Part shown: piece by piece, positions 26,596 through 35,141 of the stretch
Layout: every line of letters starts with the position of its first letter
How positions within the stretch are numbered: the stretch's first letter is position 1
Assembly (NCBI RefSeq): GCF_017639205.1
Contig: NZ_CP071139.1
Coordinates: forward strand, 7,625,501 to 7,689,500
DNA from: Streptomyces nojiriensis
GTDB taxonomy: Bacteria; Actinomycetota; Actinomycetes; Streptomycetales; Streptomycetaceae
DNA: 64,000 nt
Direction of reading: 5' to 3'
The notes under the pieces: generated by a model
Database searches by the model: none
What the model was told of the DNA's origin: nothing
What the model saw: the letters and a program-made list of their open reading frames with translations, nothing else
Position numbers and translations under genes: made by a program

Positions 26596-27786
26596 CTAGT
26601 ACGCCTCTTGACGACGCCCGATCAGCTCGGAGAAGTCTTCGGTACTGCGGTTGCGTGACAGGTGGATCCAGGTGCTGCGGTCCGCGCCGCACCCCGCGGA
26701 CCCCCTGGGAGGGGACGGCGCGGGCGCGGGCTCTGACATCGATGTCGGAACGCCCGTGTCGGCGGTCTCCGGGCCGTCGGGTGCGAGCAGCCCGTGCCGG
26801 TGGGCCAGGTAGCCGAGCTGGAAGCGGCTCGTCGCGCCGAGCTGGCGCATGATGGCGGACACGTGGCGCTGGCAGGTGCGCACCGAGATGCCGAGGGCGC
26901 GGGCCGTGGCGCGGTCGTCGTCGCCCTGCATCAGGTGCTGCAGCACGGATCGTTTCGCCTGGTCCGCGACGTCCTGGATGAAGGCCTTCTCGCGCGGTTT
27001 GCCGATGCGTTCGCCCGTCGCCCACAGCAGGTCGAACATCTCGGCGACGAAGGCGACCAGGTCCGGGCTGCGGACGAGCAGCGCCCCGCCCGCCGTCTCC
27101 GGGAGCGGGAGGGCGAGCAGGGACCGGTCGAAGACCAGGCACCGGGCCAGGCCGCCGGAGACCGTCCGCGCCTCGGCCCCGAGCGCCGCCAGCTCCGCCT
27201 CGTACCGCACGGTCGGCGGGTCGAACCGGGCCGAGTGCTGGTAGAGCGTGCGCACGGGGACACCCCGGGAGAGCAGGTCCCGGTGCCGGGCGCGGGCGCG
27301 GCGCAGTTCGGCCTCGGGCAGGGGGCCGCCCGGCTGGGCGCAGAGCACCTCCTGCGTGCACGCGGCGGACTGCCGGTCGAGGATGCGCTGGAGTTCGGCC
27401 GCCGACTCGACCCGCTCCAGCGGCGGCCCCTCCAGGGTGCGTTGGCGTGCGGCGTGCACGATGGCCAGCTCCGCGAGCTGCCCCCGCATGCGCAGCAGGT
27501 CGAGCTGGGCCCCCTGGACGCGCTCCTCCCACTGCTTGAGCAACCGCGCGGACACGTCGGTGGGGTTGGTGGCCGCGAAGCAGTCGGGACCGATCTGCTG
27601 GACCAGGCCGCTGGAGAGGAGGGCGTCGAGGGTACGGGCCGCGGCGGCGGGCTCCCCCCGGGCGAGCACCTGGCTCCCGTGGAGGGGGCCGCGCTCCGCG
27701 AACTCCCGGTAGAGCTCCATCTCCTCGGACGTGAGCTCCCGGGGTCGGTCGCGGTCCTGCGGGCGGTTCGGCGCGCCTGGTTTCAT
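26596..27786 (-). CDS. TrmB/LuxR-type regulator, paralog of the 23628 gene
   Basis: The 396-residue protein has an N-terminal winged-helix part (about 20-70), a helical linker, and the same central motifs as the protein at 23628 (AQPGG, VPVRTLYQHSARF, LVFDRSL). Its C-terminal LuxR-like HTH reads TARALGISVRTCQRHVSAIM (about 285-310). It adds a 55-residue Pro/Ala-rich tail after the HTH. It is transcribed leftward, away from the azasugar genes, and the upstream region has a dyad at 27856-27883 that could be its own operator. It probably controls one of the flanking peptide clusters. Which one cannot be read from sequence. Confidence 0.82.
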   Translation of the reverse strand: MKPGAPNRPQDRDRPRELTSEEMELYREFAERGPLHGSQVLARGEPAAAARTLDALLSSGLVQQIGPDCFAATNPTDVSARLLKQWEERVQGAQLDLLRMRGQLAELAIVHAARQRTLEGPPLERVESAAELQRILDRQSAACTQEVLCAQPGGPLPEAELRRARARHRDLLSRGVPVRTLYQHSARFDPPTVRYEAELAALGAEARTVSGGLARCLVFDRSLLALPLPETAGGALLVRSPDLVAFVAEMFDLLWATGERIGKPREKAFIQDVADQAKRSVLQHLMQGDDDRATARALGISVRTCQRHVSAIMRQLGATSRFQLGYLAHRHGLLAPDGPETADTGVPTSMSEPAPAPSPPRGSAGCGADRSTWIHLSRNRSTEDFSELIGRRQEAY

Positions 27787-27855
27787 TTCGCTGCCCTCTC
27801 GTTCGCATCCGTCGCGATCGCGATGCTAGGAGACTCCGCTCCGGCCCCGCCGCCG

Positions 27856-27883
27856 CAGGAACATGTATCGGACATGCTTCCTG
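27856..27883. promoter_or_regulatory. Imperfect dyad upstream of the TrmB/LuxR-type regulator
   Basis: CAGGAACATGT (27856-27866) faces ACATGCTTCCTG (27872-27883). The arms are complementary apart from one extra base, with a 5-nt spacer. It lies 70 nt upstream of the regulator start, a position suited to autoregulation. I found no second copy near the paralog at 23628. Confidence 0.45.
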
Positions 27884-28033
27884 TGTGCGGGCCTTGCGGG
27901 GAGGCCGGCGCAAGATCCTTGATCCGCGGCGGAATTCGGCGGCGGGCGCGGACCGGCGCACCGGACGGCGTGCCTCCGCCGGGATGGCCGGAACACGCAG
28001 GGCCCCGCCTGAAAGTTGCGGCAAATTCTTGCT

Positions 28034-28062
28034 GTCGTCTTTCCGACAGTCGGTAAGACGAC
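28034..28062. terminator. 29-bp near-perfect palindrome downstream of the DeoR gene
   Basis: The two 14-nt halves around a single central base are complementary except at one position. It lies 157 nt past the stop of the leftward DeoR gene and could terminate that transcript. A one-base loop would open by a few pairs in RNA. An operator role is the alternative. Confidence 0.45.
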
Positions 28063-28218
28063 GGTCGCACCCCATTGGCGGGCGGCCGCCGCCCCCTCGA
28101 TGCTGGGACGGGGCGCGCCGACCGGGCATGCGCACCGGTGCAGGAAAGGCGCGAACGCATGGATCCCAGACGACCGGCGGGTCCCGCCCGCCGGGGCCGC
28201 CCGGGCCGGCCGCCGGGC

Positions 28219-28986
28219 TCAGCCGTCCGCCGGGTGGACCACCTCTACCCCCTGATCGCGCAGCACCTCGATCGCGGGGGAGTCGGCGGGGGCGTCCGTC
28301 ACGACGAGGGCGATCTCCTCCATGGAGCAGATGCGGCCCAGTGCCGCACGGCCGATCTTGTCGGCGGTCGCCACGAGGATCACGCGCTGCGCGGAGGCGA
28401 CGGCCGCCCGCTTCACCTGGACGTCGTCGAGGTTGTAGGCGGTGGCGCCCTGGACGGGGTCGACCCCGCAGCAGCCCAGGATGAACGTGTCGAAGCACAG
28501 GTCCTTGAAGGTCTGCACGGGTGCGTGGCCGTAGAAGGACAGCTCCTCGGGGCGCACCTGCCCGCCGGGCATCACCAGTTGGATGCCGGGGAACGCGGAC
28601 AGGGTGAAGGCCGCGTGCAGTGACAGGGGTGCGACGGTGAGCTGGCGGTCCGCCATGGCCTTGGCGATGGCCACGGCGGTCGTGCCCGTGTCCAGCGCGA
28701 CGGTCTCGCCGTCGGTGAGCAGTTCGACCACGGCCCGGGCGAGCCGCTCCTTCGCCTGCGCTCCGGACATGGCCCGGATCGCGTAGGGGGGCTCGACGCC
28801 GCCGGGCAGGCTGCTCACCGCGCCGCCGCGCACGCGGCGCAGCGCGCCCCGGGACTCCAGTACCTCCAGGTCCCGGCGGATGGTCATCTCGGACGCCCCG
28901 GTGGCCTGGGCCAGCTCGGCCACCGTCGCGCGGTTCTGCTGCATGAGCAGTCCCACGACGAACTTGTGCCTCTCCATCACGTTCAT
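28219..28986 (-). CDS. DeoR/GlpR-family transcriptional repressor
   Basis: The 255-residue protein has the DeoR winged helix at the N-terminus (ATVAELAQATGASEMTIRRD, then RVRGGA near 55) and a DeoRC sugar-phosphate sensor domain (DTGTTAVAIA near 98, GGQVRPEE, and D in TADKIGR near 215). DeoR repressors respond to phosphorylated sugars. It is divergent from the MFS/HAD/GPP34 genes and close to the azasugar operon, whose first enzyme should act on fructose 6-phosphate, so a sugar phosphate is a reasonable inducer. The dyad at 29025-29068 in the shared upstream region is the likely operator. A Met three codons in (28977) is an alternative start. Confidence 0.9.
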   Translation of the reverse strand: MNVMERHKFVVGLLMQQNRATVAELAQATGASEMTIRRDLEVLESRGALRRVRGGAVSSLPGGVEPPYAIRAMSGAQAKERLARAVVELLTDGETVALDTGTTAVAIAKAMADRQLTVAPLSLHAAFTLSAFPGIQLVMPGGQVRPEELSFYGHAPVQTFKDLCFDTFILGCCGVDPVQGATAYNLDDVQVKRAAVASAQRVILVATADKIGRAALGRICSMEEIALVVTDAPADSPAIEVLRDQGVEVVHPADG

Positions 28987-29024
28987 GTGTCTGCTTTTAG
29001 CACAGATGGCGGCCGAGAGCCGCC

Positions 29025-29068
29025 TGGATGTGCGTTTCGAACATTCAAACTGTTGAAACGAACATCCA
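29025..29068. promoter_or_regulatory. Nested dyad operator in the DeoR/MFS divergent promoter
   Basis: TGGATGTGCGTTTCGAA (29025-29041) and TTGAAACGAACATCCA (29053-29068) are near inverse complements. An inner TTCAA-N4-TTGAA (29044-29057) shares the right arm. The CGAACA hexamer appears twice (29038-29043, 29059-29064). The site lies 39 nt from the DeoR start and about 90 nt from the MFS start, and is AT-richer than its surroundings, as expected for a DeoR operator overlapping both promoters. Confidence 0.65.
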
Positions 29069-29156
29069 CGATGTGTAGCGTGAGTGGAGTAGTGGGAACT
29101 TCCTGCTGTTGTGAACGTTGATCGTGTTCATTCGGACGTGACCGATGAGGAGAGCC

Positions 29157-30383
29157 ATGACCGCCACCCGTGAGGCCGACCTGCCAGAAGGAGGGAAGCC
29201 CCTCCTCACCACCGTCGCGATCGTCGCCTCGTGCCTGGCGTTCGTGGTGATCGGCGCCCTCCAGGCGCTCTACGGTCCGGCGATCCCGGCCCTTCGCGAC
29301 GAGTTCGGCATCAGCCCGGCCGTGGCCGGGCTCAGCCTCAGCGCCCACTTCGTCGGCGCCCTCCTCGGGGTGCTGATCTACCACCTCCTGCGGGGCCGCC
29401 TGAACAACCGGGTGCTGCTCGGCGGCTCCTACGTGCTGATGGCCGTCGGCGCCGCCGCCTTCGCCTTCTCCCCGAGCTGGCCCCTCGCCCTCGCCGGCAC
29501 GTTCGTCATCGGCCTGGGCTTCGGCGGCATCGACTACGGCCTCAACCAGCTCTTCGCCGTCGGCTTCGGCCACCGCAGCACCGCCATGCTCAACCTGCTG
29601 AACGGGCACTTCGGCATCGGCGCGATCGCCGGCCCCGCCCTGATCGGCTGGCTCGGAGCGGACAGCTACCCGGAGATCTTCATCGGCACCGGCGTGATCA
29701 GCCTGCTGATCCTCGTCACCCTCGGCGGGGTGGCCGCCCGGGAGCCCGCCCCCGTCCCCGCGGAGGGCGCCCCGACGGGAGGCGCCCGGGTGCTTCCGAT
29801 CATCGGGGTGTTCATCGGCGTCTACGTCCTGCACGTCGCCATCGAGACCGGCGTCGGCGGCTGGGAGCCCACCCACCTGGAAGCCGTCGGGTACGGCGCC
29901 GCCACCGCTGCGACCGCGACCTCCGCCTACTGGGCCGCCATGACCCTCGGCCGCTTCGTCGCCGCACCGATCAGCCTGCGCTGGTCCGCGCCGTCGATCC
30001 TCCTCGTCTGCTGCGTCGGCATGGCCGGCTTCCTCCTCCTGGCGACGGTCCCGGCGCTCGCCCCCTACGCGTACTTCGGCGTCGGCCTGATGATCGCGCC
30101 GATCTTCCCGACCTGCCTGCCCTGGCTGAACCGCGCCGTGCCCGGCGTGGGCGCCGCCGGCGCCTATGTGATCGCCGCCTCGATGATCGGCGGTGTGGCG
30201 TTCCCGCCGCTGCTCGGCGCCGTCATCGACACGATGGAGGTGAAGACGGTGCCGCTGCTGCTCTTCCTGCTCGCCGTCGTCTGCGGCGTGCTGAGCCTGT
30301 GGCTGCGCCGCAACGCCCCCGACCCCGGTGGTGTGTCCGGCCCGCGCGACTCCGGGCGTACGGACGCCGTCACCACCCCCTGA
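29157..30383 (+). CDS. MFS transporter, sugar/FucP-like
   Basis: The 408-residue membrane protein has about 12 hydrophobic segments (first at about 18-40: VAIVASCLAFVVIGALQ). The long loop between helices 6 and 7 is around AREPAPVPAEG, and the second half contains IETGVGGWEPTH, a motif shared with the fucose/glucose-type MFS carriers. It is governed by the DeoR operator upstream. It may import the sugar that induces the system or export the iminosugar. The start at 29157 is preferred over 29145 because GAGGAGA lies 4-10 nt before it. Confidence 0.84.
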   Translation: MTATREADLPEGGKPLLTTVAIVASCLAFVVIGALQALYGPAIPALRDEFGISPAVAGLSLSAHFVGALLGVLIYHLLRGRLNNRVLLGGSYVLMAVGAAAFAFSPSWPLALAGTFVIGLGFGGIDYGLNQLFAVGFGHRSTAMLNLLNGHFGIGAIAGPALIGWLGADSYPEIFIGTGVISLLILVTLGGVAAREPAPVPAEGAPTGGARVLPIIGVFIGVYVLHVAIETGVGGWEPTHLEAVGYGAATAATATSAYWAAMTLGRFVAAPISLRWSAPSILLVCCVGMAGFLLLATVPALAPYAYFGVGLMIAPIFPTCLPWLNRAVPGVGAAGAYVIAASMIGGVAFPPLLGAVIDTMEVKTVPLLLFLLAVVCGVLSLWLRRNAPDPGGVSGPRDSGRTDAVTTP

Positions 30384-30409
30384 ACCCGTAGAACGTGAGG
30401 AACCGAAGG

Positions 30410-31012
30410 ATGAAAGCCGTCCTCTTCGACATGTTCGGTGTCATCGCCCGTGTCCAGTCGCCCGAGTCCATGGCCGTCCTGGAACGCACGGCCGGCGCCG
30501 ACCCCGACCGCTTCTGGGCGGCGTACTGGTCCGAGCGGCCCCCCTACGACCGAGGCGAGGTCACCGGGCCCGGCTACTGGCAGGCGGTCTTCGCCCACCT
30601 CGGCATCTCGCCCGACCGGCGGCTGACCGAGGAGCTGACCGCCGCCGACCTGCGCAGCTGGAGCGAGATCGACCGGCGCATGGTGGACCTGCTCGGCCGC
30701 CTCGCCGACCAGGGGCTCGTGCTGGGCCTCCTCTCCAACATCCCCGAGGACCTGGCCGCCCGGTACGAGGCCACCCAGCCGTGGCTGGAGCGGTTCGCGG
30801 TCCGCGGTCTCTCCTGCCGGATCGGCAGCGCCAAGCCCGAACCCGCCGCCTACGAGTGGTGCGTCCGCGAGCTCGGACTGCCGCCCGAGGAGATCCTGTT
30901 CGTCGACGACCGGGCCGAGAACGTGGACGCGGCGCGCCGACTCGGGCTGCAGGGACACGTGTTCACCTCGGAGGAAGAGCTGCGCGTCGCGCTGGAGGCG
31001 GCGTTGACGTGA
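30410..31012 (+). CDS. HAD-superfamily hydrolase (subfamily IA phosphatase-like)
   Basis: This 200-residue HAD hydrolase has motif I FDMFGV (nucleophile D8; the usual second Asp is replaced by Phe), motif II LLSN near 107, motif III lysine in GSAKPEP near 142 and motif IV FVDDRAENV near 166. The nucleophile is present but the general acid/base Asp is not, so the turnover type is uncertain. Epoxide-hydrolase-like and phosphonatase-like HADs vary at this place. The ATG at 30410 is preceded by GAAGGA. It is followed by a 4-nt overlap with the GPP34 gene. Confidence 0.83.
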   Translation: MKAVLFDMFGVIARVQSPESMAVLERTAGADPDRFWAAYWSERPPYDRGEVTGPGYWQAVFAHLGISPDRRLTEELTAADLRSWSEIDRRMVDLLGRLADQGLVLGLLSNIPEDLAARYEATQPWLERFAVRGLSCRIGSAKPEPAAYEWCVRELGLPPEEILFVDDRAENVDAARRLGLQGHVFTSEEELRVALEAALT

Positions 31013-31617
31013 CGGCCCCCGCACAGCTCTACGCCCTGTGCGCCGCCGCGCACGGCGGCTTCCCACCGCCGCGCCGCGAGACCGAGACCGGCCGGGGCCT
31101 CGCCGGCGCGATGCTGCTCCAGGGCGCGCTGGCCGGCCGGCTGGACCTGCACGGCGACCGGGTGCGGCCGACCGGGCGGGGCCGCCGCGGCGACCCGGCG
31201 CTGGACGCCTTCCTGGCGCACGTCGAGACCTCCCCCCGTGACCGGGCCCCGTCCGACTGGGTGGAGCGCCTGGGGCCCGCGGCGCTCGCCGCCCCACGCC
31301 CCGGACTGCTCCCGGGCAGCGCCGAACCGCCCCGCGGACGGGCCGGGATCCGGCCCGCCGAGGCGCTGCGCCGGGTGCGGAGGTCGGTGGCGGAGCCCGA
31401 CCGCTCCGCCCTCCACGCGGTGGCCGCGGGCGCCCTGCTCGCGGCGTCCGGACTGCACGACCTGTGCTGGCCGGGCCTCTCCCGGGACGAGGCGTCCCGG
31501 GAGACCCTGCGGGCCGTGGCCGCACTGGGGTCCGCGGGGCTGCCCGTCGCGCGCGCCGCGACCGCCGTGTCCCATTCCCTGAGCGGCTCCGCCGGCGCTC
31601 TCGCCTTTCCGGGCTAG
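31009..31617 (+). CDS. GPP34 (GOLPH3-like) family protein
   Basis: The 202-residue protein fits the bacterial GPP34 family: TGRGLAGAMLLQGALAGRL near the N-terminus, DGDRV-like strand (LHGDRVRPT), then GDPALDAFLAHV near 65. It has Ala/Arg-rich helices to the end. Eukaryotic GOLPH3 binds phosphoinositides and glycosyltransferases at the Golgi. The bacterial proteins are common and mostly uncharacterised in streptomycetes. It starts at GTG 31009 within the HAD stop, so the two are co-translated. A role in the azasugar pathway is not evident. Confidence 0.75.
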   Translation: MTAPAQLYALCAAAHGGFPPPRRETETGRGLAGAMLLQGALAGRLDLHGDRVRPTGRGRRGDPALDAFLAHVETSPRDRAPSDWVERLGPAALAAPRPGLLPGSAEPPRGRAGIRPAEALRRVRRSVAEPDRSALHAVAAGALLAASGLHDLCWPGLSRDEASRETLRAVAALGSAGLPVARAATAVSHSLSGSAGALAFPG

Positions 31618-31870
31618 GGAAACCGGATCGCAAAGGGAGTAAAGAGATTTACATCTCCAAAAGGCCACTTGTCAGGCCGAGTTGGAATGTGATCAGATGA
31701 AAGAGAAGGCGCTGCCGCGAGATCCCTGTCTCCAACGGGTGAAGTATCCGGGCCGCCCCCCACCGGCATCAAGCCGCTGTATCCGAATTCTTTCCATTGG
31801 ACGTGAGTTGCAATTCAGCCGTCCATTTTCTCCGTGATGACGTCTCGAACGACCCGTGTGAGAGGGACCG

Positions 31871-33139
31871 ATGGAAACCAAGGACGTTACCGACCACATC
31901 TATTACCCCGTCAGCGACTACAAGATGGCGCGGGGTGAGGGTGTCTACCTCTACGACGAGGACGGCAAGAGCTACCTCGACTGCGCGTCGGCCACCTTCA
32001 ACCTGAGCCTGGGATACTCCCACCCGGCCGTCGTCGCCGCGATGAAGGACCAGCTCGACAAGGTGGTCCACATCACCTCCTCCTACCAGAGCGATCCGGT
32101 CAACGGCCTGGTCCGGCGGCTGGTCGAGGTCTCCCCGGACAACCTGACGAAGGTGCACCCCAAGGTCTCCGGCGGCTCCGCCGCCAACGAGGGCGCCATC
32201 AAGATGGCCCAGATGGCCACCGGCAAGTCCGAGGTCATCACGCTGTTCCGCAGCCACGTGGGACAGACGATGATGATGACGTCGATGTCCGGAAACGCGT
32301 TCCGCCGCGAGCCGTTCCCCAACCTCTTCCCCGGCAGCCTCCAGGTTCCCGACCCGTACTGCTTCCGCTGCTTCTACGGGCAGAAGGAGGGCTCCTGCGG
32401 GATGATGTGCGTGGACCGGCTGGAGGACTTCGTCGACTACGCCAGCTCCGGCCGGGTCGCCGCCGTACTCATCGAGCCGATCTCCGGAAACGGCGGCAAC
32501 ATCGTCCCGCCGGACGGCTACATGCAGAAACTGCGCGCCTTCTGCGACGAGCAGAACATCGCCCTCATATTCGACGAGATCCAGACGGGCATCGGCCGCA
32601 CCGGCCATATGTTCGCGGCCCAGTACTTCGACGTCGAACCCGACGCCATCACCACCGCCAAGGGCCTCGGCGGATCGGGCGCGCAGGTCGCCGCCATCAT
32701 CACCAACGAGCGGCTCGCCGGCCTCCCCGCGAACCACCACTCCTTCACCTACGGCGCGAACCTGCTGGCCGCCGCCGCGGCCAACGCCACCCTCGACATC
32801 GTGCGGCAGCCCGAATTCCTGGCGAACGTCACCCGCACCGGCGACTACATCATGCAGCGCCTCGACGACATGAAGCGCCGCTACCCGCAGATCGTCGACG
32901 TCCGCGGCGTCGGACTGATGATCGGCTTCGAGATCGCCGAAGCCGACGGCAAGCCCGCCGTGAAGCTCACCAACCACCTGGCCACCAAGGCCATGGACCA
33001 CGGCCTGATCCTGCGCACCTCGCGCTACGGCTACGGCAACGTCCTCAAGATCCGCCCGCCGCTGATCCTCACCATGGACCAGGCCGAGGAGATCTGCGAC
33101 AAGCTCGAGAACCTCTTCCTCGCGGAGCTGGCCCGATGA
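31871..33139 (+). CDS. gabT1: Class III aminotransferase, azasugar-type (GabT1-like)
   Basis: The 422-residue fold-type I PLP enzyme has FDEIQTGIGRTG near 235 and the Schiff-base lysine in TTAKGLGGSG near 263. A Cys-rich loop, DPYCFRCFYGQ followed by GSCGMMC, near 160-177 is shared with a subgroup of class III enzymes. It is the first of three genes in the order aminotransferase, IMPase-type phosphatase, zinc dehydrogenase, known from Bacillus as gabT1-yktc1-gutB1 for iminosugar synthesis. There GabT1 aminates fructose 6-phosphate to 2-amino-2-deoxymannitol 6-phosphate. That reaction is inferred here from context. The ATG at 31871 follows GAGAGGGA. The 253-nt leader upstream is AT-richer and probably carries the operon promoter. 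Confidence 0.88.
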   Translation: METKDVTDHIYYPVSDYKMARGEGVYLYDEDGKSYLDCASATFNLSLGYSHPAVVAAMKDQLDKVVHITSSYQSDPVNGLVRRLVEVSPDNLTKVHPKVSGGSAANEGAIKMAQMATGKSEVITLFRSHVGQTMMMTSMSGNAFRREPFPNLFPGSLQVPDPYCFRCFYGQKEGSCGMMCVDRLEDFVDYASSGRVAAVLIEPISGNGGNIVPPDGYMQKLRAFCDEQNIALIFDEIQTGIGRTGHMFAAQYFDVEPDAITTAKGLGGSGAQVAAIITNERLAGLPANHHSFTYGANLLAAAAANATLDIVRQPEFLANVTRTGDYIMQRLDDMKRRYPQIVDVRGVGLMIGFEIAEADGKPAVKLTNHLATKAMDHGLILRTSRYGYGNVLKIRPPLILTMDQAEEICDKLENLFLAELAR

Positions 33140-34107
33140 CCGCCGACAACCCGATGAAACGCCTGCTCACCTCCCTCGGACAGCACGTCCGCGCCGAACT
33201 CCTCGCCTACGAGGCCACCGGCCGCGAGCGCAGCGTCCACGGCGACTCGCCCGGCGGCGACGCCCAGTTCGACGTCGACGAGGTGGCCGAGAAGGCCGTC
33301 CTGGACTACCTGCGCGAACACGCCCACGTCCCCGCCGCCCTCTACACCGAGGACGGCTCCTACGTGGAGCTCGCCCCCGAGCCGCAGGTCCTCCTCGTCG
33401 TCGACCCGATCGACGGCACCCGACCCACCTCGGCCGGCCTCGAAATGGGCATGGTGTCCATCGCGGCCGCCCCCTACGGCGACGGCAAGCCCACCCTCGC
33501 CGACGTCGACGCCGCCTGCCTGGTCGAGATCAAGAGCGGCGCATGGCTCTACGGCGACGACACCGACGGCCTCGACAGCGGCGGATTCGCCACCCCGGTC
33601 CCGCGGCTGAGCCACAACACCGACCCGACCCACATGTTCTGGTCGATCGAGTTCAACGGCCACCCGATGGACCTGATGACCCAGGCGTACGGCCACCTCG
33701 TGGACAGCTCGGCCAACACCGGCGGCATCTTCGTCTTCAACAGCAGCACCTTCTCCATCTCCCGCATCATCACCGGCCAGCTCGACGCCTACGTCGACAT
33801 CGGCAACCGCGTGCTGCGCGACCACCCGGACACGGAAGAGGCGTTCCTGCGGGTCGGCCGCGGCTCGATCCTGCACCTCTTCCCCTACGACATCGCCGCC
33901 GTCGTCTACCTCGCCCGGCAGGCCGGCGTCGTCATCACGGACGCCTACGGCGACGACCTCGGCAGCACCTCCCTGGTCGACCTCGGACCGATGAACCAGA
34001 AGTCCTGCATCGCCGCCGCCACCCCCGAACTCCACAAGCAGCTCCTCGACACCATCCGCTGGGACCTGGGCCGCGCCGCCGCCGCGCCCGTGAGGGAGGA
34101 ATCATGA
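33136..34107 (+). CDS. yktc1: Inositol-monophosphatase-family sugar phosphatase, azasugar-type (Yktc1-like)
   Basis: A 323-residue IMPase-fold enzyme. The metal-binding motif DPIDGTRPT is near 93 and YTEDGS precedes it near 72. The C-terminal YDIAAVVYLARQAGVVITD near 252 replaces the usual WD-x-A-A segment. In the azasugar pathway the matching enzyme removes the 6-phosphate from 2-amino-2-deoxymannitol 6-phosphate before oxidation. Its ATG overlaps the aminotransferase stop (ATGA) and its own stop overlaps the dehydrogenase start, so the three are translationally coupled. The substrate assignment depends on the gene order, not on a residue I can point to. Confidence 0.88.
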   Translation: MTADNPMKRLLTSLGQHVRAELLAYEATGRERSVHGDSPGGDAQFDVDEVAEKAVLDYLREHAHVPAALYTEDGSYVELAPEPQVLLVVDPIDGTRPTSAGLEMGMVSIAAAPYGDGKPTLADVDAACLVEIKSGAWLYGDDTDGLDSGGFATPVPRLSHNTDPTHMFWSIEFNGHPMDLMTQAYGHLVDSSANTGGIFVFNSSTFSISRIITGQLDAYVDIGNRVLRDHPDTEEAFLRVGRGSILHLFPYDIAAVVYLARQAGVVITDAYGDDLGSTSLVDLGPMNQKSCIAAATPELHKQLLDTIRWDLGRAAAAPVREES

Positions 34108-35141
34108 AGGCCCTGACGCTCACCGCCGACCGCACGCTCGCCCTCGTCGACCACCCCAAGCCGGAGCCGCTGGCCGCGGACGACATCGTCATCCGCGTCA
34201 CCCAGAGCGGCATCTGCGGGACCGACCGCAGCGTCCTCGTCGGCAAGTTCCCCGCCGAGACCGGTGTCGTCATGGGCCACGAGGCCGTCGGCGTCGTCGA
34301 CTCCACCGGCCCGGGCGTCACCCGCTTCGCCGTCGGCGACCGGGTCATCGTGAACCCCACCCTGTACTGCGGAAACTGCCCCACCTGCCTCGAAGGCCAC
34401 TGGAACTTCTGCGGCCGCAAGGCCGGGACCGAGGTCGGCCTGGACTACGACGGCTCCTTCGCCGAGTTCATCCGCCTCCCCGAGCTCTTCTGCCACGCGA
34501 TCCCCGAGGACATGGACTTCGACCGCGCCGTCGTCGTCGAACCGCTCGCCTGCGCACTCAACAACATCGAGGCCGGCCGCCTGGCCGCCGGCGAGACCGC
34601 CGTCGTCGTCGGCGGCGGCCCCATGGGCGTGGTCACCGCCATGGCCGCCCAGCGCTACGGCGCCACGGTCCTCCTCGTCGAACCCGACCCGGTACGCGGC
34701 CGGCTCGGCCAGGAGATCTTCGACGCCCCCGAGTTCGGCGGCCGCGTCACCGTCCACACCCCGGACGACCCCGCCCTCACCGGACGCGGCGACCTCGTCG
34801 TCGACTCCGTGGGCAACCTCCTGGAGCAGAGCATCGGCTACGCCGCCGTGCGCGGCCGCGTCGTCGTCATGGGCTTCAACAGCAACGCCTCCGCCACCGT
34901 CCGGCCGCTCACCCTGCTCCAGCGCGGCCTGCAGATCATCGGCGCCGGCGACTACAACAGCATGATCTTCCCCAAGGCCGTCGAGCTCGCCCGGCAGCTG
35001 CCGCTGGAGCGCGTGGTCACCCACCGCTTCGCCCTCGCCGACCACGAGGAGGCGTTCAAGGCCCTCGCCGCCGTCCCCGGCGCCGAGTACACCGCCCTGA
35101 AGGTCGTCCTCGTACCCCCGCACGACGGAGCGGCCGCATGA
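34104..35141 (+). CDS. gutB1: Zinc-dependent alcohol dehydrogenase, azasugar-type (GutB1-like)
   Basis: The 345-residue medium-chain dehydrogenase has the catalytic-zinc Cys in SGICGTD near 36, MGHEAVG near 58 (His and Glu), structural zinc cysteines in YCGNCPTCLEGHWNFC near 89-104, and a Rossmann motif GGGPMG near 172. The family includes sorbitol and threonine dehydrogenases. In the Bacillus three-gene pathway GutB1 oxidises C6 of 2-amino-2-deoxymannitol to an aldehyde that closes onto the amine to give mannojirimycin, a precursor of deoxynojirimycin. It overlaps both neighbours by 4 nt, which argues for one operon. Confidence 0.9.
   Translation: MKALTLTADRTLALVDHPKPEPLAADDIVIRVTQSGICGTDRSVLVGKFPAETGVVMGHEAVGVVDSTGPGVTRFAVGDRVIVNPTLYCGNCPTCLEGHWNFCGRKAGTEVGLDYDGSFAEFIRLPELFCHAIPEDMDFDRAVVVEPLACALNNIEAGRLAAGETAVVVGGGPMGVVTAMAAQRYGATVLLVEPDPVRGRLGQEIFDAPEFGGRVTVHTPDDPALTGRGDLVVDSVGNLLEQSIGYAAVRGRVVVMGFNSNASATVRPLTLLQRGLQIIGAGDYNSMIFPKAVELARQLPLERVVTHRFALADHEEAFKALAAVPGAEYTALKVVLVPPHDGAAA

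Larger units (their letters stand above)
27787..28218. other. Intergenic region between the DeoR gene end and the TrmB/LuxR-type regulator start
   Basis: This 432-nt gap contains the leftward promoter of the regulator at 27786, the imperfect dyad at 27856-27883 and the near-perfect palindrome at 28034-28062. Short open frames here lack ribosome sites and look like GC-bias artefacts. Otherwise I see nothing. Confidence 0.6.
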
